Translations under genes and position numbers: made by a program
Part shown: one piece after another, positions 25,593-33,527 of the stretch
Layout: the number at the start of each line of letters is the position of its first letter
Position numbering within the stretch: the stretch's first letter is position 1
Notes under the pieces: model-generated
The model's database searches: none
What the model saw: the letters and a program-made list of their open reading frames with translations, nothing else
What the model was told of the DNA's origin: nothing
Origin: Kiritimatiellota bacterium
GTDB lineage: Bacteria; Verrucomicrobiota; Lentisphaeria; Oligosphaerales; JAADHN01
Assembly: GCA_013151865.1 (NCBI GenBank)
Contig: JAADHN010000105.1
Location: 1-39,383 of the forward strand
Reading direction: 5' to 3'
Length of the DNA: 39,383 bases

Positions 25593-26429
25593 TCAGAGGC
25601 TCAGCCGCCGGCCGCCGAGCAGCTTAAAACAAACCAGTGCACCGGCGGCCATGACAATCAACACCACACTCGTAACCACACCGGCGGCAATATCGCCGGC
25701 CGAATTGTAAAGAAACACGCGGATCGGCAGCACGGCCGTCTTCTCGGACGCGCTGCAGAAAATCAGGATCGGCCCGAATTCGCTCACCGCCCGCGCCCAG
25801 GTCATGATCGCCCCGGCGAGGATCCCGTTGCGAGCCAGGGGCAACCCCACCTTCACAAACGCCTCGAACCGCGTACAGCCCAGCGTACGCGCCACGGCCT
25901 CGTACCGAGGCGATGTATCGTCGAACGCCGACTTCACCGCACGAATGGCAAACGGTCCGGCAATGAAAAGCTGGGCCAAGACGATACCGCGACTGGTGTA
26001 GTGAATCTGAATGCCAAGCGCATCGAAGAAGGGCCCCAGCCAGTATCTGAGGACCGTGAGCAGCGCCACGCCGGCAACGAGCGGCGGCAGAACGATGGGC
26101 AAATCCAGGATTGTGTCCACCACAATTGGGAAAGGCACCTTGAACCGGGAGAGCACATAGGCAATCGGGACGCCGAACACCAGGGCGATGACCGTGGTCG
26201 CGCCGGACGTCAAAATACTGAGGCGCACCGAGTGGCCGATCTGCCGGAGAAATCGCCCGCCCGCCGGAGTCGTGAAAGTCCAGCGGATCCATTGGGGCCA
26301 GTTGACGTAAGCCGCCATTCCCACCAGGGCGCCCGCCACCAGGAGCAAAGCCACGACCAGCATGCCGGCGAGCAAACGCGTAAACAGCCGTTCCGTCTCG
26401 ACGATCCCTGTCTCAGGCGGCTTCTTCAT
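25593..26429 (-). CDS. ModB/TupB-type ABC permease (first in cluster)
   Basis: A 278-residue integral membrane protein from ATG 26429, whose start overlaps the preceding gene's stop as ATGA; AGGGG lies about seven bases upstream. It shows around six hydrophobic segments and the permease coupling loop TWARAVSEFGPILIFCSA. LPIVLPPLVAGVALLTVL matches the equivalent stretch of the second permease (ITLPPIVAGVALLLV), so the two are paralogues. The EFGP loop with LPIRVFLYNSAGDIAAG resembles the tungstate/molybdate permease group. Coupling to the divergent binding lipoprotein gene just upstream suggests those two work together. Confidence 0.88.
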   Translation of the reverse strand: MKKPPETGIVETERLFTRLLAGMLVVALLLVAGALVGMAAYVNWPQWIRWTFTTPAGGRFLRQIGHSVRLSILTSGATTVIALVFGVPIAYVLSRFKVPFPIVVDTILDLPIVLPPLVAGVALLTVLRYWLGPFFDALGIQIHYTSRGIVLAQLFIAGPFAIRAVKSAFDDTSPRYEAVARTLGCTRFEAFVKVGLPLARNGILAGAIMTWARAVSEFGPILIFCSASEKTAVLPIRVFLYNSAGDIAAGVVTSVVLIVMAAGALVCFKLLGGRRLSL

Positions 26430-27370
26430 TTCCGGCCCCTGTCCCGACGGACAGTGCGGACCCCGCACGCTTGAAGGGCGGCCGTCGCTTCAGCACTGCG
26501 GGCCGCACGCAGAACGGCCTCGGCATCCGCCCGGGGCAACCGACTGCACGCCAGTCGGACCAGAAACACGTCACATCGGTCGCCGGGGGACGCGAAACGG
26601 AGAAGCCGGTACTTCTCTGCGAGTTTCGGCGTCTCCCAAACAAGAACGGCATCCAGCCCGCCCAAGTCCAACAAGCGAAGCAGTTCGCCCGTCCGCTCCG
26701 AGTGGAAGCCGATGTTCGCCCAAATCGCCCCTGCCATATCCGGCGGCAGAGCACGTTTCAGCGTCTCACCCAACGGTCCCGACGCTTTGCCGCCGCCGAT
26801 CTTCCAGTCGGAACGCCCCAAGTCGGCCAGGGAAAAAGGACGGCGCGACACGGCAACCACGGACATCGTGCCAAGCAGGACAGATGCCGCAGCAAGTTTC
26901 TCGCGCTCGAGCCGACGGCGGAATGCCCCGTCGCGACAAATGACCAAATCGCCTTCTCGGAGCCCCTTGATGGCCGACAGCAGGTCCGCGCCCCGCATTG
27001 GGGCCAGAATCATCTCGCGTCGTGAGGCCGACTCGATCATGGGCTTCAAAGCCAGGGCCACCGCACGGGCCGGACGCGGGCAATACACCAGCAGACGTGA
27101 ATCGGCGCCCGCAGAGCGCCGCGGAGACCGTCCGCCGCAACCGGTGAGCGCCGCAACCGCAATCAGCGCCAAAGCCCAGCGCCAAAACCCGCAAGCAGAA
27201 CAAACGCGCCGCGATTGTTGCGGCGTGCCGCTCCAAGCCCTCCGCGGGCTTCCCGGATCGGGGACCGGTCCCAGACCGACCCAGCCCTTCGAGGGGTCGC
27301 CCACGCCCTCGCCCGACAGCGCCGAACCGGCCGAAAGGCTGTCCGAATTATTCGAGGGTAAAATCGCCAT
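26426..27370 (-). CDS. Divergent substrate-binding lipoprotein (second binding protein)
   Basis: Taken as 314 residues from ATG 27370, but the start is uncertain: no Shine-Dalgarno site is seen, and about 50 residues before the signal core look non-coding in style (GDPSKGWVGLGPVPDPGSP). A GTG at 27304 is possible. The signal core LALIAVAALTGC is a strong lipobox (Cys78 in this numbering). The mature part keeps a periplasmic-binding fold pattern (LLVYCPRPARAVALALKP, MRGADLLSAIKGLREGDLVI, LGTMSVVAVSRRPFSLADLG, LDLGGLDAVLVWE) but lacks the GSG and DxYxPG motifs of the other two binding proteins here. The ATGA overlap ties it to the first permease. Ligand is unclear; an oxyanion or a regulatory accessory role are both possible. 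Confidence 0.75.
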   Translation of the reverse strand: MAILPSNNSDSLSAGSALSGEGVGDPSKGWVGLGPVPDPGSPRRAWSGTPQQSRRVCSACGFWRWALALIAVAALTGCGGRSPRRSAGADSRLLVYCPRPARAVALALKPMIESASRREMILAPMRGADLLSAIKGLREGDLVICRDGAFRRRLEREKLAAASVLLGTMSVVAVSRRPFSLADLGRSDWKIGGGKASGPLGETLKRALPPDMAGAIWANIGFHSERTGELLRLLDLGGLDAVLVWETPKLAEKYRLLRFASPGDRCDVFLVRLACSRLPRADAEAVLRAARSAEATAALQACGVRTVRRDRGRK

Positions 27371-28178
27371 AATAGGACAACTTGTACGGCTCGGAAGAGG
27401 TGTGATATCCATGTTTCTCGAAGATCTTGCGCCCGTCTTCGGAGGCCACAAATTCAATGAAACGCCGGGCGTCTTCCTTGTGCTTGCTCCAGTTCAGCAT
27501 GGCCAAAGGCACCTCGACCTCGAGGTTCTCGCGGCGGGGAATCACCAGGATATCGACTTTATCCAGAGCCAAATACGCCATGGCATCCCAATTGATGGCC
27601 GCGTCCAACGCGTTCAAGGCAATCGCATTGGTGAGTTCCACCGCTGTGCCCGTGTAAGCGCCGCGTTCCTTGATGTTCTTTCGGACGGCGTCCCACAGCC
27701 CGGCCCGCTCCAAAAGTTCCTGTGACACGCGCCCGCAGGCGACGGCCCGGGGCTGCCCGATCCCCACTCGAACGTCGGACCGGGCGAGATCTTTGAGCGA
27801 CCGAATGTTCTTCGGGTTGCCTTTGCGGACCATCACCACGGGCACGAAACGCGCCACCACACGGTCAGAGGTGATGTGTCCCGCCGCCTGGGCCTGTTGC
27901 GTATAATACCGTTCCCCCGGCATATAGAGGTCCCCGCTGCGGGCGAATGTCAACATGGAAAGCAGACACCCGGAGCCCGCGTAGGTGACCTGGATCGGAA
28001 CCCCGGTCCGTTTGGTGAACTCGCTCCGGAGATCCTCGACGGCCGGACGCAACCCCGCACCGCAGTAAAGGAACAGGCCTTCCGGTTTCGGGCGTGGCTT
28101 CAAGATCGCGTATGCCGCGCTGAGCGCGGCGACGGCAGCCACAAGGACCAGCAGGAATTTTCGTGTAACAGGTCGCAT
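27348..28178 (-). CDS. ModA-like substrate-binding protein (first binding protein)
   Basis: A 276-residue protein from ATG 28178, with GGGAGG eight bases upstream, the best ribosome site in the cluster. An N-terminal basic-hydrophobic segment (KFLLVLVAAVAALSAAYAI) with no Cys suggests a membrane anchor or uncleaved signal. The periplasmic part has FLYCGAGLRPAVEDLRSEF, VTYAGSGCLLSML, SGDLYMPGERYY, VVMVRKGNPKNIRSLKDLA and the C-terminal FIEFVASEDGRKIFEKHGYH, all ModA/WtpA-like. It leads the minus-strand operon and overlaps the following reading frame by 23 bases if that gene starts at its ATG. Expected role: capture of molybdate or tungstate. No adjacent molybdenum or tungsten enzyme is in the window to decide which. 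Confidence 0.86.
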   Translation of the reverse strand: MRPVTRKFLLVLVAAVAALSAAYAILKPRPKPEGLFLYCGAGLRPAVEDLRSEFTKRTGVPIQVTYAGSGCLLSMLTFARSGDLYMPGERYYTQQAQAAGHITSDRVVARFVPVVMVRKGNPKNIRSLKDLARSDVRVGIGQPRAVACGRVSQELLERAGLWDAVRKNIKERGAYTGTAVELTNAIALNALDAAINWDAMAYLALDKVDILVIPRRENLEVEVPLAMLNWSKHKEDARRFIEFVASEDGRKIFEKHGYHTSSEPYKLSYYGDFTLE

Positions 28179-28281
28179 TTCAACGGCCTCCCGAGTTTCG
28201 ACCGAACCGCCCGAAGACCACCCGGTTGTCGCATCTTCCCGCCCTACAACATGCCCATCTTTCTGCATGAAGCCAATAAAC

Positions 28282-28309
28282 ATTATTTGAATAATCGGTG
28301 AAGTATACT
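28282..28309. promoter_or_regulatory. AT-rich palindromic control region between divergent operons
   Basis: The gap 28179-28489 carries no gene and separates the transport cluster from glnB. An AT-rich island interrupts GC-rich DNA. ATTATT-TG-AATAAT (28282-28295) is a perfect inverted repeat, and AGTATACT (28302-28309) is a perfect palindrome that contains a good plus-strand -10 (TATACT, 28304-28309). A poor -35 (CATTAT, 28281-28286) would be 17 bases away and overlaps the first palindrome, so a regulator bound there could block glnB transcription. The pattern is not the known ModE box. Confidence 0.5.
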
Positions 28310-28400
28310 CCGGAAACCGAGGCGCCGCGCACGGAACGGAGCCAGGGAGACTTGACGGCGGCCCTCGAAATGTCCGCCCGACTCTGTTATGGTATTCATC

Positions 28401-28428
28401 GCTGCAGTCGGGCCGTTGCAGTCGCGCC
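28401..28428 (+). repeat. 14-bp imperfect tandem repeat in the glnB leader
   Basis: GCTGCAGTCGGGCC (28401-28414) is followed directly by GTTGCAGTCGCGCC (28415-28428), identical at 12 of 14 positions. The pair lies 62 bases before the glnB start, downstream of the candidate promoter. Head-to-tail repeats of this size can be binding sites for a dimeric regulator, but chance in GC-rich DNA is possible. Confidence 0.35.
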
Positions 28429-28489
28429 GAATAATCGCAATACCGATCCCCATTCGTCCGAAACCCCCCTGAACGAGGAGGTGGGCGCC

Positions 28490-28831
28490 ATGTTGAAAAA
28501 GATCGAGTGCTTCATACAACCGTCTCGACTCGAGGCGCTGAAAGACGCCTTGATCGAGGCCGGCGTCGGCGGAATGACCGTCACAGACGTCCGCGGTTTC
28601 GGTCGCCAGCGCGGTCGGCGCGAAGATGAAACGGGGGCGCCGGAAGTCCGGTTTCTCGAAAAGAACAAGATTGAAATCGTGGTCGAAGAAGAAATCGTCG
28701 ATCATGTCTTGGACTTGATAAAGAACGCTGCCCGCACCGGAACGATCGGCGCCGGCAAGGCCTTCGTCCTTCCGGTTGAGGACGCGCTGCGCGTCAGTAC
28801 GTCCGAGACCGGCAAGCGCGCCCTGAGCTGA
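28490..28831 (+). CDS. glnB: Nitrogen regulatory protein PII
   Basis: A 113-residue PII-family protein from ATG 28490, with a strong GAGGAGGTG site seven bases upstream. The fold signatures are present: MLKKIECFIQPSRLEALKDAL, MTVTDVRGFGRQRG, and the nucleotide-binding RTGTIGAGKAFVLPVEDALR (Lys90). The T-loop (about 37-55) is one residue shorter than in E. coli GlnB and has no tyrosine; the whole protein contains none, so uridylylation at Tyr51 is impossible. It would instead sense ATP/ADP and 2-oxoglutarate directly. It lies 68 bases before a glutamate dehydrogenase gene, an arrangement suggesting control of, or coexpression with, ammonium assimilation; amtB and glnA are absent from the window. 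Confidence 0.92.
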   Translation: MLKKIECFIQPSRLEALKDALIEAGVGGMTVTDVRGFGRQRGRREDETGAPEVRFLEKNKIEIVVEEEIVDHVLDLIKNAARTGTIGAGKAFVLPVEDALRVSTSETGKRALS

Positions 28832-28899
28832 GCGTTGCCGGACCTCGGCAACCCAGTCAACCCGCTGTTCGACCCTGCCCGTGACGCGGAGGTGCAAGC

Positions 28900-30153
28900 A
28901 TGCCGAAATACAACATCGATCCTTGGGAAATGGCCCTGAACCAACTAGGCGAAGCGGCAAGGCGGCTCGATCTGCAGAAAGACATTCTGCGGGTGTTGTC
29001 TTTCCCGCGCCGGGAATACACGGTCAACTTCCCGGTGCGCATGGACGACGGCTCCATTCAGGTGTTCACCGGCTACCGTGTGCAACACAATGCGGCGCGC
29101 GGCCCGAGCAAGGGCGGTATTCGTTTTCATCCACAGGTGACCTTAAACGAAGTGAAGGCCCTGGCCATGTGGATGACCTGGAAATGCGCCGTGGTGAATA
29201 TTCCGTACGGCGGCGCCAAAGGCGGGGTCATCTGCGACCCGAAAAAACTGCAAGTCTCCGAACTCGAACGCCTCGCTCGCCGCTATGCCTTTGAACTGAT
29301 TCCCATCATCGGTCCCGAACAAGACATTCCGGCGCCGGACGTCAATACCAACCCGCAGGTCATGGCCTGGATCATGGACACTTACAGCATGCACGCGGGG
29401 TACAGCGTGCCGGGGATCGTGACCGGGAAACCGGTCAGCATCGGCGGATCACTCGGCCGCAACGAGGCCACGGCGCGCGGCTGCGTGTTTGTGGTGCTGA
29501 ATGCCCTCAAACACCTCGATCTCCCCATCGAGGACCTCCGTGTCGTGGTGCAGGGGTACGGAAACGCGGGCTCGATCGCCGCCCGCCTTCTCGCCCGCGA
29601 AGGGGCGACCGTCATTGCGGTCAGCGACAGCCGCGGCGGCATCTATAATCCCAAAGGCCTCGACCCCGGGGCAGTGCTCGAATACAAAGCCGAGTCGGGC
29701 TCCGTGGTCGGTTTTGCCGGCGCCGACAGCGTGACCAACGCCCAACTCCTCGAACTCGATTGCGATCTGCTCGTTCCAGCCGCACTCGAAAAGCAGATTA
29801 CCGCCGACAATGCCCCGCGTATAAAGGCAAGACTGATCGCCGAGGCCGCCAACGGCCCCACCACCCCCGAGGCCGACTGCATCCTGGCCGAAAAGGGCGT
29901 CACCGTCATCCCCGACATCCTCGCCAACGCGGGTGGGGTCACGGTGTCGTATTTCGAATGGGTCCAAAGTACGCAATCGTACTTCTGGACGGAACGCGAG
30001 GTCAACCTCAAATTGCGGGACGTGATGGACCGCGCTTGGGCGGCGGTGGCCGCAAAGGCCGAGGACGCGCAGGTCACACTTCGCACAGCCGCCTTGATGC
30101 TGGCGGTCGAACGCGTGGCCGACGCCATCGCCATTCGCGGGGTCTATCCGTAG
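28900..30153 (+). CDS. gdhA: Glutamate (Glu/Leu/Phe/Val) dehydrogenase
   Basis: A 417-residue protein from ATG 28900, with GGAGG seven bases upstream. It shows the hexameric GDH pattern: substrate-binding GPSKGGIRFHP (Lys71), the catalytic lysine in IPYGGAKGGV (Lys107), PAPDVNTNPQVMAWIMDTYS, the GGSLGRNEATARG hinge, a dinucleotide fold with VVVQGYGNAGS, and PAALEKQIT. It interconverts 2-oxoglutarate plus ammonium and glutamate. The length and NAD-fold wording fit the 410-420-residue class that includes NAD- and dual-specific enzymes; coenzyme choice cannot be decided by eye. Location after glnB and before argJ makes a glutamate-centred unit. Confidence 0.94.
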   Translation: MPKYNIDPWEMALNQLGEAARRLDLQKDILRVLSFPRREYTVNFPVRMDDGSIQVFTGYRVQHNAARGPSKGGIRFHPQVTLNEVKALAMWMTWKCAVVNIPYGGAKGGVICDPKKLQVSELERLARRYAFELIPIIGPEQDIPAPDVNTNPQVMAWIMDTYSMHAGYSVPGIVTGKPVSIGGSLGRNEATARGCVFVVLNALKHLDLPIEDLRVVVQGYGNAGSIAARLLAREGATVIAVSDSRGGIYNPKGLDPGAVLEYKAESGSVVGFAGADSVTNAQLLELDCDLLVPAALEKQITADNAPRIKARLIAEAANGPTTPEADCILAEKGVTVIPDILANAGGVTVSYFEWVQSTQSYFWTEREVNLKLRDVMDRAWAAVAAKAEDAQVTLRTAALMLAVERVADAIAIRGVYP

Positions 30154-30270
30154 GCATGTGCACTCTCGACGGACTGTCCGACCCCCGTGCTCTGCTCGCG
30201 CGGTGGGTCCGGCCGATCCGGTCGAGGCAAGAAGAAACCGGCGTCACAATGCAGGAGAGACTGGATCTTG

Positions 30271-31500
30271 ATGAACTGGACCGTAATCGACAACGGCGAC
30301 GTCACGTCCCCTCGTGGTTTCCGCGCCGCGGGAGTGGCGGCAGGCCTTAAACAGAGCGGACGGCCGGACTTGTCCCTGGTGTTCAGCGACCGGCCGGCAT
30401 GGGCTGCGGGCGCCTTCACCTCGAACCGATTCGCCGCGGCGCCGGTCGCGTATGACCGTGCACTCCTGGCCCGGAAGGCGCCGGTGCGCGGCGTGGTGGT
30501 GAACAGCGGCAACGCCAACGCCTGTACAGGGGCACGCGGGCTCGCAGACGCGGAGGCCACCGCGGCCGAAGCGGCCCGGTTGCTCGGCGTATCCCCGACC
30601 GAAATCCTGGTCTGTTCCACCGGTCGCATCGGCGTCCCTCTATCTCTCCCCGTCCTCTTCCGTGGCCTGAACGCCGCGACCGCCGCGCTGAGCCCGGACG
30701 GCGGGGCCGCCGCGGCGGAAGCCATTCTCACCACCGACACCCGCCCCAAGGCCCTCGCCCTCGAAGTTCGGGAAAACGGCGCAACTTACCGGATCGGCGG
30801 AATGGCCAAAGGCGCAGGAATGATCGCGCCCAAGCTCGAGCCGCCGCACGCGACCATGCTCGCCTTCTTGACCACCGACGCCGACGTCGAGCCCGGTTTT
30901 CTCCAGGCGTGTCTCACGGACGGGCTCGACGGCTCGTTCAATCGGATCACGGTGGACGGCGACACGAGCACGAACGATACCGTCCTGCTTTTGGCCAACG
31001 GCGCCGCGGGCGGAAACGTCTTGAACCAGACCTCACCCGGCGCCACGCGTTTCCGCGCGGCCGTGGCCCATGTTATGGCCGTGCTGGCGCGAGAAATGGT
31101 CCGGGACGGCGAAGGCGCAACGCGTTTCATAGAGCTGTGTGTGTCCGGCGCCGCTTCTCGCGGAGAAGCTCGCCGGTGTGCTGAGGCCATTGCGAACTCC
31201 GCACTTTGCAAGACCGCTTGGTTCGGCGGCGATCCGAACTGGGGACGCCTCCTGGCCGCCGCCGGATACGCGGACGTACAGGTCAATCCCGAGCGCGTAA
31301 GTCTGGACTACAACGGAGTGCCCATCGTGCGAGAAGGTCGGGACGCCGGCACGCCCGAGACGGAGCAGGCCGCCGCCCTGAAAGGCCCCGAATGCCGAAT
31401 CGAACTCGACCTCGGAACCGACGGGACGGGCACGGCCGTTGTCTGGACATGCGACCTCAGTTACGAGTACGTCAAGATCAACGCCGAGTACCACACCTGA
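30271..31500 (+). CDS. argJ: Bifunctional ornithine acetyltransferase / N-acetylglutamate synthase
   Basis: A 409-residue ArgJ from ATG 30271; TTG one codon upstream fits the AGGAGAG site slightly better. The self-cleavage site is clear, Ala194-Thr195 in PPHATMLAFLTTD, with the oxyanion residues in STGRIGVPL and the KGAGMIAP loop. NSGNANACTG, DGDTSTNDTVLLLANG and the terminal DLSYEYVKINAEYHT are hallmark segments. The heterotetramer transfers acetyl from N-acetylornithine to glutamate (arginine biosynthesis, cyclic route). Whether it also uses acetyl-CoA cannot be seen. It follows gdhA by 117 bases and needs glutamate, which fits its position. No other arg gene is in the window. Confidence 0.95.
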   Translation: MNWTVIDNGDVTSPRGFRAAGVAAGLKQSGRPDLSLVFSDRPAWAAGAFTSNRFAAAPVAYDRALLARKAPVRGVVVNSGNANACTGARGLADAEATAAEAARLLGVSPTEILVCSTGRIGVPLSLPVLFRGLNAATAALSPDGGAAAAEAILTTDTRPKALALEVRENGATYRIGGMAKGAGMIAPKLEPPHATMLAFLTTDADVEPGFLQACLTDGLDGSFNRITVDGDTSTNDTVLLLANGAAGGNVLNQTSPGATRFRAAVAHVMAVLAREMVRDGEGATRFIELCVSGAASRGEARRCAEAIANSALCKTAWFGGDPNWGRLLAAAGYADVQVNPERVSLDYNGVPIVREGRDAGTPETEQAAALKGPECRIELDLGTDGTGTAVVWTCDLSYEYVKINAEYHT

Positions 31501-31546
31501 AAACGGCAACCGCCCTCTCCCCCCCGCCGCGAGGAGAACCCGCCGA

Positions 31547-32701
31547 GTGCGCCTGCTTTTGATCATCGAGGATTTTTCGGCCCGGACCGGCGGCGCCGAA
31601 GGGTTTGCCGTCGCCGTATTCCGGCGATTGGCGCAGCGGGGACACGACGTGCACGTCCTGACGCGGAACGGCGCTCCCCTACCGGACATCACTCTCCATT
31701 CGGCAGCCTCTCAACCCGACGCAACCCGAGTCGCCCGCGAACTTCGTCCGGATGTGCGCATTGATTGGGGACTGACGGCCCCCGCCGACCTGCACCGGCT
31801 CGGCGGCGGTGTGCACGCCGAGTTCCTGCGCTTCAACCGGCTGCGGCGGAAGGGGCCGATGCTCCTGGCCAAACTGCTCGAGGAACAGTTGCCCAAGCAC
31901 CGCCGAATCCTTGCCCGGGAGCGCCGCCTTCTGGAAGCACCGGACACGCACGTACTGGCGGTTTCGCAGTTCGTGGCACAGCAGGTTCGACGCGTCTCGA
32001 CGTTGCCGGACGAAAGGATCACCGTATTGCTCAACGGGGTTGACATCGAGCGGTTTCGTCCTCCCCGGGACGAGGCCGAACGCCGCGAGACACGGCAGAG
32101 GATTGGGATCGCACCGGATCAAACGGCCTTTCTCTTCGTCGGGCACAACCTGGGCTTGAAGAACCTCGACCTCATTACCGGCATCTTCGGGCGATTGGCC
32201 GCGTCCGTCCCCGGCGCCCGTTTGCTGGTGGTCGGCAAACGTCGCCCGCGGCGCACCTGCCCGCAGCTTTGCTGCCTCGGGACCACCGCCCGCATCGAGG
32301 AAGTCTATCGCGCCGCCGATGTTCTGGTCCACCCCAGCTACTACGACGCGTGCGCCAACGCGGTGCTCGAGGCCCTCGCCTCCGGCCTGCCCGTCGTTTC
32401 GAGCCGCTACAACGGCTCGGCCGAAATCATCACCCCGGAAAAGGAGGGGTTCGTCCTGCCGGTGGCCCACCAGCCGCCGGCGGAAATCCAACAGGTCTGG
32501 CTCACTGCCCTGCTGCGGCTCGGCCGAAACCGTCGGTTGCGGCAGGAAATGGGACGCCGGGCACGAGAGCTGGCCGAACTTCACTCGATCGACGCCTACA
32601 CCGACGCCTTCGAAAATCTGCTCGATCGCATTGCCCGGCGCTCCCGGGCAATTGGGGCGGACACTCGAGCCGAACGCGACTTGGAGCAAGAACATGAGTA
32701 A
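31547..32701 (+). CDS. GT4 family glycosyltransferase (GT-B fold)
   Basis: A 384-residue protein starting at GTG 31547, ten bases after GAGGAG; an earlier in-frame start would overlap argJ and lacks a site. The N-terminal half opens RLLLIIEDFSARTGGAEGFAV, the usual acceptor-domain start of GT4 enzymes. The C-terminal half has FLFVGHNLGLKNLDLI and the donor-binding EX7E region DVLVHPSYYDACANAVLEALASGLPVV. Closest in style to WaaG-type lipopolysaccharide core glucosyltransferases, also cytoplasmic or peripheral. The sugar and acceptor are unknown. The gene follows argJ by 46 bases and overlaps the next gene by eight, so the two are probably cotranslated. Confidence 0.87.
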   Translation: MRLLLIIEDFSARTGGAEGFAVAVFRRLAQRGHDVHVLTRNGAPLPDITLHSAASQPDATRVARELRPDVRIDWGLTAPADLHRLGGGVHAEFLRFNRLRRKGPMLLAKLLEEQLPKHRRILARERRLLEAPDTHVLAVSQFVAQQVRRVSTLPDERITVLLNGVDIERFRPPRDEAERRETRQRIGIAPDQTAFLFVGHNLGLKNLDLITGIFGRLAASVPGARLLVVGKRRPRRTCPQLCCLGTTARIEEVYRAADVLVHPSYYDACANAVLEALASGLPVVSSRYNGSAEIITPEKEGFVLPVAHQPPAEIQQVWLTALLRLGRNRRLRQEMGRRARELAELHSIDAYTDAFENLLDRIARRSRAIGADTRAERDLEQEHE

Positions 32702-33527
32702 TTGCAGGATCATGGTCCGTTGCGATATGGAAGGCGTCAGCGGAGTGGTCAGCCCGACCCAAGCCGAACCCGGGGCGGCCGAGTTCGATTTCGGACTGCG
32801 AATGTTCCGGTCCGATCTGGTCGCCTGCCTCGAAGGACTGAAGCGTGCAGGAGTCACCGAAACGGTCGTCTACGACGAGCACTATTACGGGCGGAACGTG
32901 GATCCGGCCTGGTTGCCCGACGGCGTGTCCGTAATTGCAGGCAAACCGCCCTATCGTCCGGACTGGGCGGGCGGCCTGGACGAGACGTTCTCCGGCATGG
33001 TGCTTCTCGGGTTTCATAGCATGTGCGGCACCGGCGAACTGTTGCACCACACGTACGAACCCGACATCCGCGAACTCCGCATCAACGGCGTCACAGTCGG
33101 AGAGATCGGCATGGAAGCCGCCGTCGCCGGCGACTTCGGGGTTCCCGTGATCTTGGTCACGGCCGACTCGGCAGGCGTCCGCGAAGCCCGACAATTGCTA
33201 CTCGGCGTACCCGCAGTACCCGTCAAGGAATCGTTGGGCGAAACCGCCGGACGCTGCCTGCCATTGCGGGAAACCGCCGCGGCGATTCGGGCCGCGGCCG
33301 CCGAGTCGATGACGGTCGCCGCGGGCATCCGGCCGTTCCGGGTGGCGTCCCCGGTCCGACTTGAAGTATCGTTCAATCCGGGTCCGTACTTCGAGGCTGT
33401 CAAACGCGAGTTCGCCGAGAGCCTGACGCCCGCACACAGCATGGTGATTGAAGGCCGGAACGCCACGGAAGTGTGGGCGCTCTACTGGCAGCGAAAGCTC
33501 GTGGCCCAGGCGGCTGTGCAGAAATGA
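32694..33527 (+). CDS. M55 family D-aminopeptidase (DppA-like)
   Basis: A 277-residue protein from ATG 32694, with GGAG seven bases upstream. The five zinc ligands of Bacillus DppA align well: Asp11 and Glu13 in VRCDMEGVSG, His62 in DEHYYGRN, His107 in LLGFHSMCGT, and Glu136 in VTVGEIGMEAA. The segment near HHTYEPDIRELRING is also typical. DppA forms a decameric, self-compartmentalised peptidase that removes D-amino acids from short peptides, for example peptidoglycan fragments. No signal peptide, so cytoplasmic. Its overlap with a glycosyltransferase suggests an envelope-recycling theme, which is inference. Confidence 0.9.
   Translation: MSNCRIMVRCDMEGVSGVVSPTQAEPGAAEFDFGLRMFRSDLVACLEGLKRAGVTETVVYDEHYYGRNVDPAWLPDGVSVIAGKPPYRPDWAGGLDETFSGMVLLGFHSMCGTGELLHHTYEPDIRELRINGVTVGEIGMEAAVAGDFGVPVILVTADSAGVREARQLLLGVPAVPVKESLGETAGRCLPLRETAAAIRAAAAESMTVAAGIRPFRVASPVRLEVSFNPGPYFEAVKREFAESLTPAHSMVIEGRNATEVWALYWQRKLVAQAAVQK

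Noticed and set aside
28179-28281. Molybdenum-cofactor riboswitch upstream of the transport cluster
   Set aside because: I looked for the Moco/Tuco RNA pattern in the leader and saw only generic GC-rich hairpin potential.
31679-32857. 392-residue minus-strand frame opposite the glycosyltransferase
   Set aside because: The plus strand has intact GT4 motifs and a coupled downstream gene; the antisense product has no features.
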